DNA from: Armatimonadota bacterium
Lineage (GTDB): Bacteria > Sysuimicrobiota > Sysuimicrobiia > Sysuimicrobiales > Humicultoraceae
Length of the DNA stretch: 64,000 nt
Direction: 5' to 3'
NCBI GenBank assembly: GCA_016869025.1
Contig: VGFA01000002.1
Location: forward strand, 1-64,000
The stretch's first letter is position 1, and each line of letters starts with the position of its first letter. This document shows positions 1 through 8,369 of this stretch, one piece after another. A program made the position numbers and the translations under genes. The notes under the pieces are model-generated. The model was not told the DNA's origin. It worked only from the letters and a program-made list of their open reading frames with translations, and made no database searches.

Positions 1-60
1 TCTCTCGAGCGCCCGGGTGAGAAGCGGATGGCTTCTACTTTCGGCTGTCAGATCGTGCGG

Positions 61-89
61 AGTATAGCACGGGGGTATCAGGCCGTCAA
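61..89 (-). promoter_or_regulatory. Strong sigma-70-like promoter reading out of the left edge
   Basis: On the minus strand a TTGACG box (84-89) lies 17 bases upstream of TATACT (61-66), and the -10 is preceded by TGC, giving an extended -10. This is the best promoter match in the window. It would transcribe a gene lying beyond position 1. No gene is visible between it and the left edge. Confidence 0.6.
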
Positions 90-201
90 TCGCACGAAAT
101 CGAGTCGAGACTGTCAAGCCCAGGGTTGCGCTTCCCTTGGCCTATGATGTTGGTGTTCGACTTGCTAGCCTCCCTTGGTGATCATCGGAGTGCGTCTGGC
201 A

Positions 202-921
202 TCACGCTGAAGGAGCCAGCTCGCCTGCACCACCACCGGCAGCGCCCGGCGGCGGTACTCCCGTAGCCCACTCCCCGCCCCCCTGGATAACCCCGTGCAC
301 TTGGCGCTGCGCCACCGGCTGCTCACTCAAGCCCGTCTTCACCGCCTGCCACAGATGCCACCGGTCCAGCCGGAACTCACAGTTCGGAAGATACTCGATC
401 CCCTGCCGGATCCACCCCGCCCCATCCCCGTTCAGCACCGCCCACCGGACCTGCTCCAGCGCACAGTACCCGTGCAGGCTCAGCACCGCCCCCCGCCAGA
501 ATGCCTCGGCCCCTGCCACCGCCCCATACACGTGCTTCCTCGCCAGCCGATACTCCGCACTCCCCGGATGCCGCCGCTCCCACCCCCGGTCCCGCAGCCC
601 CGGACTCACCGTCACCTCCGGCGGCAGCCCCACCGCCTCATCCAGCAGGTCCCGCCACCGCCGTTCCCCTGTCGCCAGCTCCTCCCGATACCTCCGCCGC
701 CGGATCTCTACCCGCCCGATCAGCCCCTCAACTATCCGCCGCTTCCACCCGCAGTGCCGCAGCCCCGCCGGGCGCCGCGCCATCAACGCCGCGTCCAGCG
801 CCTCCAGCACCGCCGTCAACTCCGCCCGACCCGCCGCGGCCGTCGCCTCCCAGATCTCTGCCTCCAGGGTCTTGAAGTCTGGCTCCCTCTGTAGGATGCT
901 GGAGATGCTCCACTGCACCAC
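202..921 (-). pseudogene. ISLre2-family (UPF0236) transposase remnant, internally deleted and 3'-truncated
   Basis: The reading frame (GTG start, 239 codons) begins with the ISLre2/UPF0236 transposase N-terminus (MVQWSI..., the RVEIRRRRY block and the LLDEAVGLPP block). It then jumps within a few residues from VSPGLRDRGW to the late core (VAGAEAFW, VLNGDGAGWI, FRLDRWHLWQAV). Intact relatives have about 100 residues between these blocks, including the EADGV segment with the first catalytic aspartate. The C-terminal region after the HLWQAV block is replaced by a low-complexity Gly/Ala/Pro tail, so the usual roughly 400-480 residues are reduced to 239. This should be a non-functional, internally deleted copy. 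The bases between 1 and 201 contain no recognisable transposase remainder. Confidence 0.75.
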
Positions 922-922
922 G

Positions 923-969
923 GAAAGACCTCACCCCTTTCTCCGCCTAGAGAAGTCGTGAGGTCTTTC
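923..969. repeat. 12-bp perfect inverted repeat upstream of the transposase remnant
   Basis: GAAAGACCTCAC (923-934) and GTGAGGTCTTTC (958-969) form a perfect 12-bp stem around a 23-base loop. The repeat sits 2 bases upstream of the transposase GTG start and includes its likely ribosome-binding region. It may be part of the insertion sequence end or a structure limiting transposase expression. Which of these it is cannot be told from one copy. Confidence 0.6.
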
Positions 970-1099
970 TGCTTCCAGGCTCAGTACACCCTCAACTGCT
1001 ACCCTGGACTTTACTCAAACAGCCAGGGCAGTGCGTACCCAGGGAAGCGCGCGCCCGCGCAGGGGAAACGCGCGCCAGGACAACGAACGAAGTAGGAGT

Positions 1100-1897
1100 A
1101 TGCAGGGAAGCCCCAGGGGGATCCGTGACTCGCAACCGCCGGTCGCCGCGCTCGGGAGCGCGGTCCTCCACGGTTTGTCCGAACTCGGCAGGGCCGCCCT
1201 GATGCTGGCCGCGGCGCTCCGCTGGGTACTCCGCGGCCGGCTGGAGGTCCGCGAGACGGTGGCCCAGATCAACCGCATCGGCGTCGAGTCCGTGCCGGTC
1301 GTCCTGATCACCGGCGCCTTCTCGGGCATGGTCGTGGCCTTTCAGACAGCGCGGCAGCTGGCGGATTTCGGCGGTCAAGGCTTCGTCGGCGGTCTCGTGG
1401 GCCTATCTCTGGCCCGTGAGGCCGCACCGGTCTTCACCGCGATCACCGCGGCCGGCCGGGTGGGCGCTGGGATAGCCGCGGAGATCGGCACGATGGCCGT
1501 GACCGAACAGATTGATGCCCTGCGCGTGCTGGCCACCGATCCGGTACGCTACCTTGTGGTCCCGCGGCTGGCTGCGGCGGCCATGGCGCTGCCGATCCTG
1601 ACCGTCTTCGCAAACGTCGTAGGAGGGGTCGGCGGATACACCGTGGCTACCGCCGCCGGTATCAGCAGCGGCGCCTTCATATCGTCGCTCCAACGGTTTC
1701 TCTGGCCGTATGACCTCGTGGTCGGCCTGATCAAAGCGGTGTTCTTTGGGCTCATCATCGCCTCGGTGGGCTGCTACCGGGGGCTGCACGCCACCGGTGG
1801 GGCGGACGGCGTGGGACGCGCTACGACCGGCGCTGTGGTTGCAGCGATTGTGCTGATCCTGGTGTTCAACTACTTCCTGGACCTAATATTCTTCTAG
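1100..1897 (+). CDS. mlaE: MlaE-type ABC transporter permease (phospholipid transport)
   Basis: Inner-membrane permease of the Mla/MCE lipid transporter; it forms the transmembrane core under MlaD and is driven by MlaF. The 265-residue protein has the family pattern: a short amphipathic N-terminus (RETVAQINRIG), then about five hydrophobic segments including VPVVLITGAFSGMVVAFQ, and the conserved core LAREAAPVFTAI and GAGIAAEIGTM. The ATG at 1100 has an AGGAG only one base upstream, so an in-frame GTG at 1031 is an alternative. Family alignment favours 1100, since the extra residues are low-complexity and basic. It is followed 33 bases later by mlaF and then mlaD, so this is one operon. Confidence 0.93.
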   Translation: MQGSPRGIRDSQPPVAALGSAVLHGLSELGRAALMLAAALRWVLRGRLEVRETVAQINRIGVESVPVVLITGAFSGMVVAFQTARQLADFGGQGFVGGLVGLSLAREAAPVFTAITAAGRVGAGIAAEIGTMAVTEQIDALRVLATDPVRYLVVPRLAAAAMALPILTVFANVVGGVGGYTVATAAGISSGAFISSLQRFLWPYDLVVGLIKAVFFGLIIASVGCYRGLHATGGADGVGRATTGAVVAAIVLILVFNYFLDLIFF

Positions 1898-1930
1898 ACC
1901 AGGTGGCCGCGTAAGACGATGGGAAGGGGA

Positions 1931-2728
1931 ATGGGCGAGGAGAAGGCGATCGAACCTCATCCGCCGGGCACGCCGGGCGATGCGGTCATCGCCGTGTCGG
2001 ATCTCTGGAAGTCGTTCGGCCCGACCGCGGCGCTGGCCGGCATTTCCATAGAGGTCCGCCGCGGCGAGATCCAGGTAATCATGGGCCCCAGCGGTTGCGG
2101 GAAGAGCGTCCTGCTCAAACACCTCGTGGGGCTAGTCAAACCCGATCGGGGCGAGGTCCTGGTTTTCGGACAGCCGGTGCACGCCATGTCGGACCACGAG
2201 CTCGACGCGCTGCGGATCCGGATCGGCGTCGTCTTTCAGTCGGCGGCCCTGTTTGACTCGCTCACCGTGGCGCAGAACGTGGCGTTCCCCCTGCGCAGAC
2301 ACCGCCACATGACCGAGAGGGAGGTCGCCGGGCGCGTACGCGATCTGCTGGCGCTCGTGGAGATGGACGGCACCGAGGACCTCGTGCCGGCGGCGCTCTC
2401 AGGGGGCATGCGCAAGCGCGTCGGCATCGCCCGCGCCCTGGCGCTCGACCCTCCTCTCATCCTGTATGATGAACCTACCAGCGGGCTCGACCCGCTGACC
2501 GCGCACACCGTGGACGGCCTCATCCTGCGGCTGCGGGCGGAGTTGGGGGTGAGCTCGGTGGTCGTCACCCACAGCTTGGACAGCGCCTTTCACCTGGCCG
2601 ACCGGCTGGCGGTCATGGACTCCGGCCGCCTGACCGCCGCCGGCACGCCAGACGAGATCCTGGCATCCACGGACCCGTTCGTCCGGCGGTTCCTGGACAC
2701 CCGTGCGATCGAGGTGAGGGCTTCATGA
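1931..2728 (+). CDS. mlaF: MlaF-type ABC transporter ATPase
   Basis: ATP-binding subunit of the Mla lipid transporter, cytoplasmic, powering lipid movement through MlaE and MlaD. Visible motifs in order are Walker A GPSGCGKS, the Q-loop in VVFQSAALFDSL, the signature LSGGMRKR, Walker B LILYDEP followed by the D-loop SGLDP, and the H-loop VVTH. The length of about 265 residues is normal for the family. Start choice is between ATG 1919 and ATG 1931; a purine-rich GGAAGGGG precedes 1931. Its stop overlaps the mlaD start (ATGA at 2725-2728), so the two are translationally coupled. Confidence 0.95.
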   Translation: MGEEKAIEPHPPGTPGDAVIAVSDLWKSFGPTAALAGISIEVRRGEIQVIMGPSGCGKSVLLKHLVGLVKPDRGEVLVFGQPVHAMSDHELDALRIRIGVVFQSAALFDSLTVAQNVAFPLRRHRHMTEREVAGRVRDLLALVEMDGTEDLVPAALSGGMRKRVGIARALALDPPLILYDEPTSGLDPLTAHTVDGLILRLRAELGVSSVVVTHSLDSAFHLADRLAVMDSGRLTAAGTPDEILASTDPFVRRFLDTRAIEVRAS

Positions 2729-4080
2729 GCATGGAAACCAAGGTGGGGATCGTCACGCTGCTGGGGGTCGTCGCGCTGGTTGGATCCATCGCTTTGCTGC
2801 GCGGAGGGTTCGCATTCCGCGATCCCGACTACACCCTGCACCTCCGGGTGGCCAACGCCGGCGGTCTGACCCTGGGGGCTCCGGTGCACATGGCAGGGAT
2901 CGATGTCGGCCGCGTGAAGCGACTCGGCCTCACGCCGGAGAAGAAGGCGGATGTCGTTCTCAGCGTGCGACACGGGGTTTCCATCCCGGAGGGCTCACGC
3001 TTCTCTATCACCTCCTCAGGGTTGCTGGGTGACCGTATGGTAACGATCATCCCGGGCCCGCCCGGCGCTCCGGCCCTTGCACCAGGGTCGGTGGTGGTGG
3101 GCACCGAGCCCCTGACGACCGACGAGCTGCTCGAGCGCGTGGTTTCGGTGGCCAGGCGCGCAGAGGAGGCGCTGTCGAGCGTCAACCGGGTCATAGGCGA
3201 TCCGAACCTTGCCGAAGGCCTGCGCGAGACCGTGCTCAACGCGCGCGAGGCATCGGCCCGGATGGCACGCGCGGCCGACCACGTGGAGCGCACGACGCGG
3301 ACGCTCGACCGCACTGTGACCGGCGAGGTCCCGGAGATAGCCAGGCAGTTGCGCGGCATGGCAGAGGAGCTGGCAGGGGCAGCCGGAGAGGTGCGGACGC
3401 TGGTCAGGCAGGTGGCGGCGGACGGTCGGACGGCAGAACAGGTTCGGGCGGCCGTGGCCTCGATCCAGAAGGCAACCCAGGGGATCGAGAAGATGGTGGG
3501 TGATCTCTCCGGCGTGGTCAACGAACAGGAGGTCCGCGCAGTGCGGTCCTCGCTGGCCGAGGCTCGGACCGCGATCACCGATGCCAAGCTGGCCGTGGGC
3601 GAGGCCCGTGCCGTGATCGGCCGCGCCGACCGCGTGGTCGAGCGGGTCGGGCGGATCCTGCCCGAACGGCTGGAACTCCCGGACTTCCGCAGCGCCTACC
3701 GGCTCGAATACGCCTTCTGGCACGACGGAACGCGCCTGGGACACGACGTGAGCTTCACTTTGCTGCCGGACGCGCCGCGCACCTACCTGTTCACGTGGCG
3801 AGAGGTCGGAGGGGCGAACCGCATCGGACTGCAGGCGGGCAGCAGGCTGGACGAGCGGATGTTGTTCCGCTACGGGCTGATAGACTCACACCTGGGTGTC
3901 GGCCTGGATTACAAAGCGTCGCCCAGCATCTCGTACGCCGTGGACCTGTACAACATCAACAACATCAGCCTGAACCTGTATGCCCGCTACTACCTCCGGC
4001 CGGATTACGGCATCACCCTGCGGGCTCAGGGCGTGTTCTCCCAGCCGACCTTCGGGCTTGGGATGTTCAAGAGGTTCTAG
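2725..4080 (+). CDS. mlaD: MlaD/MCE-family protein with long helical region and putative C-terminal beta barrel
   Basis: Substrate-binding MCE subunit of the Mla system. Residues about 6-28 form one N-terminal membrane anchor. Residues about 37-117 are the MCE/MlaD domain (GLTLGAPVHMAGIDVGRV, ITSSGLLGDRMV). Residues about 130-310 are Ala/Arg/Glu-rich and predicted largely helical. Residues about 322-451 show roughly ten short amphipathic strands rich in aromatic residues (for example YRLEYAFWH, LNLYARYYL, ITLRAQGVF), and the chain ends in phenylalanine, like outer-membrane barrels. E. coli MlaD is about 180 residues and lacks this tail. A one-protein bridge with a barrel end is known for the diderm Firmicute Veillonella. 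The barrel assignment here is inference from pattern. The stop shares a CTAG with the convergent ltaE stop. Confidence 0.88.
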   Translation: MSMETKVGIVTLLGVVALVGSIALLRGGFAFRDPDYTLHLRVANAGGLTLGAPVHMAGIDVGRVKRLGLTPEKKADVVLSVRHGVSIPEGSRFSITSSGLLGDRMVTIIPGPPGAPALAPGSVVVGTEPLTTDELLERVVSVARRAEEALSSVNRVIGDPNLAEGLRETVLNAREASARMARAADHVERTTRTLDRTVTGEVPEIARQLRGMAEELAGAAGEVRTLVRQVAADGRTAEQVRAAVASIQKATQGIEKMVGDLSGVVNEQEVRAVRSSLAEARTAITDAKLAVGEARAVIGRADRVVERVGRILPERLELPDFRSAYRLEYAFWHDGTRLGHDVSFTLLPDAPRTYLFTWREVGGANRIGLQAGSRLDERMLFRYGLIDSHLGVGLDYKASPSISYAVDLYNINNISLNLYARYYLRPDYGITLRAQGVFSQPTFGLGMFKRF

Positions 4081-5144
4081 CCGGCCAGCACCGCCTGGAA
4101 CGCCCTGGCCACGACCGGCACGTCATCGGGCACGATATGCCGGTTCGTCACAAGCCGGATCCGGCGCGGACCCGAGGCGCCAGCCCAGACGCCGTGTTCC
4201 CGCAGACGCTCCGTGACCGCGCCGGCCTCGTGGCCGACGAGATCTACCCGAACGATGTTGGTCTGCACGCGGGCCAGATCAATCTGCAGCCCAGGAATGC
4301 CGGCAAGAGATGCGGCCAGCGTGCGCGCAGTCCGGTGGTCGTCGGCGAGACGGTCCACCATCTGCTCCAGGGCCACGATCCCGGCTGCGGCCAGCACTCC
4401 GGCCTGACGCATCCCGCCCCCGAGCATCTTGCGGAAGCGCCTTGCGCGGTCCACGAACCCGGACTCGCCGCAGAGCAGCGATCCCACCGGCGCAGAGAGC
4501 CCCTTCGACAGGCAGAACGCCACCGAGTCAACCGGCGCCGACAGCGCCGCCGCCGGCACGCCCAGCGCCACGGCGGCGTTGAACAGCCGCGCCCCATCCA
4601 TGTGCACGGGTATTCCGTGCCTGTGGGCGGTCGTGGCCAGATCCTCGATCTGCCGAAGAGGAATCACCGTTCCCCCATGCCGGTTGTGGGTGTTCTCCAG
4701 GCAGACCAGCCGCGTTGGAGGATAGTGCACGTTCGGCGGCCGTAGCGCTGCCTCGAGCTGCTCGCCGGTGATGCACCCCCACTCGGTCGGCAGGGCTCGC
4801 GGCATGGTTCCGGCAAGGGTGGCTAGCGCCCCACCCTCGTAGTGCAGAATGTGGGCCTCGGAGTCGGCGATTACCTCGTCGCCCTTCTGGGTGTGGGCCA
4901 TGACCGCCAGCAGGTTGGCCATGGTACCGCTGGGAACGAAGATGGCAGCGGCCTTGCCCGCGCGCTCTGCGGCCAGGGTCTCCAGCGCGTTGATCGTGGG
5001 GTCTTCACGGTAGACGTCGTCGCCGACCTCGGCGCGCGCCATTGCCTCTCTCATCGCCTCGGTGGGATGTGTCACGGTATCGCTGCGCAGGTCTATGGCG
5101 CGCGCCGTGCGACCCTCCAGCCGCGGCAGGGCGCTACTGCTCAT
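4077..5144 (-). CDS. ltaE: Low-specificity L-threonine aldolase
   Basis: PLP-dependent fold-type I enzyme that cleaves L-threonine or L-allo-threonine to glycine and acetaldehyde. The 355-residue sequence opens with the family signature IDLRSDTVTHPTEAM. It continues with GDDVYREDPTINALE, FVPSGTMANLLA, the HGIPVHMDGARLFNA block with the PLP-binding aspartate, and the Schiff-base lysine in FCLSKGLSAPVGS. The start overlaps the end of the upstream membrane protein gene by 11 bases. Its stop codon is read from the same CTAG as the mlaD stop on the other strand, leaving no intergenic space for a conventional terminator between the convergent genes. Confidence 0.93.
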   Translation of the reverse strand: MSSSALPRLEGRTARAIDLRSDTVTHPTEAMREAMARAEVGDDVYREDPTINALETLAAERAGKAAAIFVPSGTMANLLAVMAHTQKGDEVIADSEAHILHYEGGALATLAGTMPRALPTEWGCITGEQLEAALRPPNVHYPPTRLVCLENTHNRHGGTVIPLRQIEDLATTAHRHGIPVHMDGARLFNAAVALGVPAAALSAPVDSVAFCLSKGLSAPVGSLLCGESGFVDRARRFRKMLGGGMRQAGVLAAAGIVALEQMVDRLADDHRTARTLAASLAGIPGLQIDLARVQTNIVRVDLVGHEAGAVTERLREHGVWAGASGPRRIRLVTNRHIVPDDVPVVARAFQAVLAG

Positions 5145-5427
5145 GGGGAGCCCTGGACGCGGAGTACAGGCCTATGCCGCGGCCGGCCACGGCCGATCCG
5201 ACATAAGCCATCAGGAACAGCAACACTCCCTTCAAAGCCAGAGTCCGCAGCGCCTCGCCCGCGTCCACCGCAGGGGCAGGGCCCGTGAGTTGCCCGATGA
5301 CGCCGGCCCCTGTGAGGTCCCGGTAGGCCAGCGTGAAGACAATCACCAGAAAAAGGATCCCCAACAGGAACACTGCCAGGCCCAGCCGCCTTCCCGATTG
5401 ATCGCTCTCAGAGCGCACTTTGTTCAT
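5134..5427 (-). CDS. Small membrane protein with two predicted helices, unknown function
   Basis: Not recognised. The 97-residue product starts at ATG 5427, chosen because a GGAGGGGG lies about four bases upstream; a longer in-frame extension to 5502 would overlap mtnP. A charged N-terminus (MNKVRSESDQSGRR) precedes a first hydrophobic helix (about residues 14-34). A loop with a Pro/Ala stretch leads to a second helix (about 66-86). The C-terminus is short and polar. The gene lies between mtnP (35 bases upstream) and ltaE (overlap 11 bases) in the same direction, so it is presumably co-transcribed with both. Nothing in it suggests an enzyme. Confidence 0.7.
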   Translation of the reverse strand: MNKVRSESDQSGRRLGLAVFLLGILFLVIVFTLAYRDLTGAGVIGQLTGPAPAVDAGEALRTLALKGVLLFLMAYVGSAVAGRGIGLYSASRAPHEQ

Positions 5428-5462
5428 CCATCCCCCTCCGACGCGTATTCTGCTGCGGCCGG

Positions 5463-6260
5463 CTACGATCCGGCACCGACCAGCGCTGACCCACAGCGGC
5501 ACGTCCGCTCGCCAGGCACCGCGGCCACCACGCCCAGTATCAGATCCCGCAGCCGGGGAAGGTTGGCCTGAAAGCTGCGGAGCACCTCTTCCGCGCTGAC
5601 GGGTGAGGCCTGCGGGTCGCCCTCCACGCCCACATCATAGTCGGTTATCAACGAGATGTTCAGGTAGCAGAGTTCGGCCTCCCGGGCCAGGAGGGCCTCT
5701 GGATACTGGGTCATGTTGATGACCTCCCAGCCGGCCGCGCGGAACCAGCGGCTTTCTGCCCTGGTCGAGAACCTGGGGCCCTGTATGACGACCACGGTGC
5801 CCGCCGGGTGCGCGGGGAGGCCCAACCAGTTGGACACCTCATGCGCCACGCTCCGGAGCTGCGGGCAGTAGGGATCGGCCAGGCTGACGTGCACGGTCTC
5901 CGGCCCGTCAAAGAAGGTATCGCGCCTGCCGCTGGTTCGGTCCACGAGTTGATCGCAGATGACGAACTCGCCCGGACGGACATGGGCCTGCAGGCTGCCC
6001 GCGGCCGCCGGTCCAATGACGCGGGTCACCCCAAGCTGCTTCATTGCCGCGATGTTCGCACGGTAGTTGATGGCATGCGGCGGAAACTGGTGTCGCCGGC
6101 CGTGCCTGGGAAGGAACGCCACCTTTCGGCCCGCGACCTCACCCAGGGTGACCAGGTCGCTGGGCTGCCCGTACGGGGTCTCGACCTCTACCTCCCGCGC
6201 GCCCTCAAGAAGCGAGTAGAATCCTGAGCCACCGATGACGCCGATCTCTGCCTCGTTCAT
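5463..6260 (-). CDS. mtnP: S-methyl-5'-thioadenosine phosphorylase
   Basis: Phosphorolysis of 5'-methylthioadenosine to adenine and methylthioribose-1-phosphate, the first step in recycling the by-product of polyamine and related SAM-consuming reactions. The 265-residue protein has the phosphate-binding GGSGFY motif, the PRHGRRHQFPPHAINY block, GPRFSTRAES and the base-site segment NMTQYPEALLARE. The last of these favours MTA phosphorylase over purine nucleoside phosphorylase. The final 15 residues include a CRCG pair not typical of the core fold. It lies 97 bases downstream of the sirtuin gene and upstream of the small membrane protein. Confidence 0.93.
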   Translation of the reverse strand: MNEAEIGVIGGSGFYSLLEGAREVEVETPYGQPSDLVTLGEVAGRKVAFLPRHGRRHQFPPHAINYRANIAAMKQLGVTRVIGPAAAGSLQAHVRPGEFVICDQLVDRTSGRRDTFFDGPETVHVSLADPYCPQLRSVAHEVSNWLGLPAHPAGTVVVIQGPRFSTRAESRWFRAAGWEVINMTQYPEALLAREAELCYLNISLITDYDVGVEGDPQASPVSAEEVLRSFQANLPRLRDLILGVVAAVPGERTCRCGSALVGAGS

Positions 6261-6305
6261 GCGGCCTCACGCCTCCTCCTGCACAAGTCGCGCCCGCACA
6301 AAGAT

Positions 6306-6326
6306 CGGCCCGGCGCCGCCGGGCCG
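6306..6326 (-). terminator. GC-rich hairpin between the sirtuin gene and mtnP
   Basis: CGGCCCGGC (6306-6314) and GCCGGGCCG (6318-6326) form a perfect 9-bp stem with a 3-base loop. On the minus strand it is followed by ATCTTTGTG, only a weak T-run. It lies 32 bases after the sirtuin stop and 46 bases before the mtnP start. It is therefore placed to end or attenuate transcription from the long upstream run. Confidence 0.4.
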
Positions 6327-6357
6327 TCAACCTTAGAGGGTTGGCTCTGCGTGGGTA

Positions 6358-7122
6358 CTATTTCTCTGCTCCTGCAGCCCCATCCTGCCCGAGCAGGGCC
6401 GCGATCTCCGCAAGCACGCCCCCTGCGCTCGCCCGGATCGTGATCGCGGCCCGGTCGTCGTACGGCGTCGGCTCGTGGTTGACGATGATGAGCCTGCCGC
6501 CGCCCTCCAGCACTTCCAGGGGCAGGTAGGCCGCAGGCGTAACCTGAAGCGATGAGCCCACAACGAGCATCAGGCGGCTGGCACGGGCCGCCCGCACCGC
6601 GGCCTGCCACGCTTCCTCTGGAAGAAGTTCGTCGAAGAGGACCACGTTGGGCTTCAGGAGCCCGCCGCAAGACGTGCAGCGCGGAAGGCTGCCGGCCTCC
6701 AGGGCGGCGCGCAGTTGCGCGGCGTGCCCCAGGTCTCCACACCCGATGCACACCGACTCCCGCAGGTTGCCGTGCAGTTCGATGACGCGGCAGGATCCTG
6801 CTGCCTGGTGGAGGCCGTCCACATTCTGCGTGACCACGGCCTTCACCCATCCTGCGCGCTCCATCGCCGCAAGAGCACGGTGCCCGGCGTTGGGAGCCGC
6901 GCCGGCCAGTGAACTGAGCCGCTCGCGGTAGAAGGTGTAGAAGATCTCAGGGCGACGCTCGAGCGTACGGCGTGACGCAACCGCGATGGGGTCCACTCCT
7001 GCCCACAGGCCGGACTCCGACCGGAAGTCGGGAAGGCCCGACTCGGTGCTCATGCCGGCGCCGGTGAAGACGATTGCTCCTCCGGCCGCCCTGACCATCG
7101 AGGCCGCCTCAGGCGCGCCCAT
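6358..7122 (-). CDS. cobB: Sir2-family NAD-dependent protein deacylase
   Basis: NAD-dependent lysine deacylase (sirtuin). The 254-residue product shows all key motifs: GAGMSTESGLPDFRS for NAD binding, TQNVDGLH, the catalytic histidine in ELHGNL, a zinc-binding CIGC...CTSC pair, and VVGSSLQV followed by IIVNHEPT for the nucleotide. The ATG at 7122 overlaps the upstream gene's stop as TGATG, which fixes the start and implies coupled translation with the LarA-like gene. The N-terminus is short, as in bacterial sirtuins. The symbol is by family. The sequence cannot separate deacetylase from desuccinylase activity. Confidence 0.92.
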   Translation of the reverse strand: MGAPEAASMVRAAGGAIVFTGAGMSTESGLPDFRSESGLWAGVDPIAVASRRTLERRPEIFYTFYRERLSSLAGAAPNAGHRALAAMERAGWVKAVVTQNVDGLHQAAGSCRVIELHGNLRESVCIGCGDLGHAAQLRAALEAGSLPRCTSCGGLLKPNVVLFDELLPEEAWQAAVRAARASRLMLVVGSSLQVTPAAYLPLEVLEGGGRLIIVNHEPTPYDDRAAITIRASAGGVLAEIAALLGQDGAAGAEK

Positions 7123-8369
7123 CACAGGTCGGTCAGCCACCCGTCCGGGCCGAACGGCCACTCCCGGCTCTCGCCGATCTCGACCCCTTCCTGGCCCCGC
7201 ATCTCCTCGGACACGACCCGGGATACCAACAGGCGCTCCAGGTGTAGGGTGTTCGGAATGCGCACCACCCTGGCCCCCCGAGGTTCAACGATGCCCAGCG
7301 TCTTGAACGCGGCTGCTATCGCGTCGCGGTCGCATGAGAGGGTGATGGGAATGAACGATCTGGTTATGAACGTGCTCGTAATGGCGTTCAGGTTCGTGAT
7401 CTCCCGGTCTATGGCATTCACCAGACGCTGCGTTGTGAGGTCGGCAAGACCGATGCCGTTGGCATTGCCCTCGGACTCGGGCGAGAGGCGCAGGGCCACG
7501 ATGCGGCCGATCCGGGGAGAAGCGGGCTCTGGGAATCCGGGGATGCGCATCCGCCCGATGATGTTGGGGTCCATCCCGGTGCCGGAGAAGTTCTTGCCGA
7601 CCTGGTCCACCACGAGGACATCCAGGTTGTCCACGGGCAGGCGTGGCATCATCTCGCGCGCCCTGGCAAAGAGCGCAACCTCTCCCTCCACCAGTTCGTG
7701 CGGTGAGAGCGCCTCGACTATCGCGGGCTCGTCGCGCGCATTCTCAACGACGGCCAGCCCTCCCACGACCATGCCGCGATCAAGGTAGACCTGTGCCATT
7801 GCGCGGATCGCTTCCGGCAGTGCGGTCAGCCCCTGCCGGTGGATCTGCTCTGCCCCTTCCACCTTGCCGAGGCCGACCCCGAGCATCTTCATGAGGCCGC
7901 TGCCAAACGGCTCGAAGAAGATCGTGTGGGGCTTGATGCGGTTGATCACCAGTATCCCATCGCAGCCGGCGGCGGCGCGGTCGCAGAAGACGGCCAGGCC
8001 GTCCGGCGTGTGCCCGATGACAACGGTCTCCATGCGCGTGGAGATCGTTGCGCCCACGGTCTCCTGGGTAATGCCAAGATGCGCGAGCAACCGCCGCTGC
8101 CCCTCGCTCGTACCGCCGCCGTGGCTGCCCATGGCGGCCACGACCAGCGGATCGGCCCCGCAGCAACGCAGGTAGTCCACCGCGGCCCGCAGCACAACCG
8201 CGATCTGGGCGATCCCCCGGCTGCCCGCGGTGAGCGCGATGCGCTTCCCCCTGATCCGCGGAGCCATCTCCAGGCGCGCCAGTGCCTGAAGGGTCGCCTC
8301 CTCGACATCGGGAATCCGTGCGCCGGGCAGGCGCCGGCGCACAGGATGCATCTCCGGAAATGCTGTCAT
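7122..8369 (-). CDS. LarA-like (DUF2088) nickel-pincer-cofactor-type isomerase family protein
   Basis: The 415-residue protein belongs to the lactate-racemase-like (LarA/DUF2088) superfamily. It has the N-terminal Rossmann-like domain with GSRGIAQI and GSHGGGTSEGQ. The second block, RIKPHT...GLMKMLGVGLGK, corresponds to the histidine/lysine cofactor-binding region of LarA. A VDQVGKNFSGTGMDPNIIGR stretch lies near the centre. LarA itself uses a nickel pincer nucleotide; whether this relative binds it, and which 2-hydroxyacid-like substrate it uses, cannot be told. No larB, larC or larE is in the window. ATG 8369 overlaps the upstream VWA gene's stop (TGATG), and its own stop overlaps the sirtuin start in the same way. 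Confidence 0.8.
   Translation of the reverse strand: MTAFPEMHPVRRRLPGARIPDVEEATLQALARLEMAPRIRGKRIALTAGSRGIAQIAVVLRAAVDYLRCCGADPLVVAAMGSHGGGTSEGQRRLLAHLGITQETVGATISTRMETVVIGHTPDGLAVFCDRAAAGCDGILVINRIKPHTIFFEPFGSGLMKMLGVGLGKVEGAEQIHRQGLTALPEAIRAMAQVYLDRGMVVGGLAVVENARDEPAIVEALSPHELVEGEVALFARAREMMPRLPVDNLDVLVVDQVGKNFSGTGMDPNIIGRMRIPGFPEPASPRIGRIVALRLSPESEGNANGIGLADLTTQRLVNAIDREITNLNAITSTFITRSFIPITLSCDRDAIAAAFKTLGIVEPRGARVVRIPNTLHLERLLVSRVVSEEMRGQEGVEIGESREWPFGPDGWLTDL

Noticed and set aside
295-894. Pro/His/Arg-rich plus-strand frame opposite the transposase remnant
   Set aside because: Composition is that of an antisense shadow; the minus-strand transposase explains the region.
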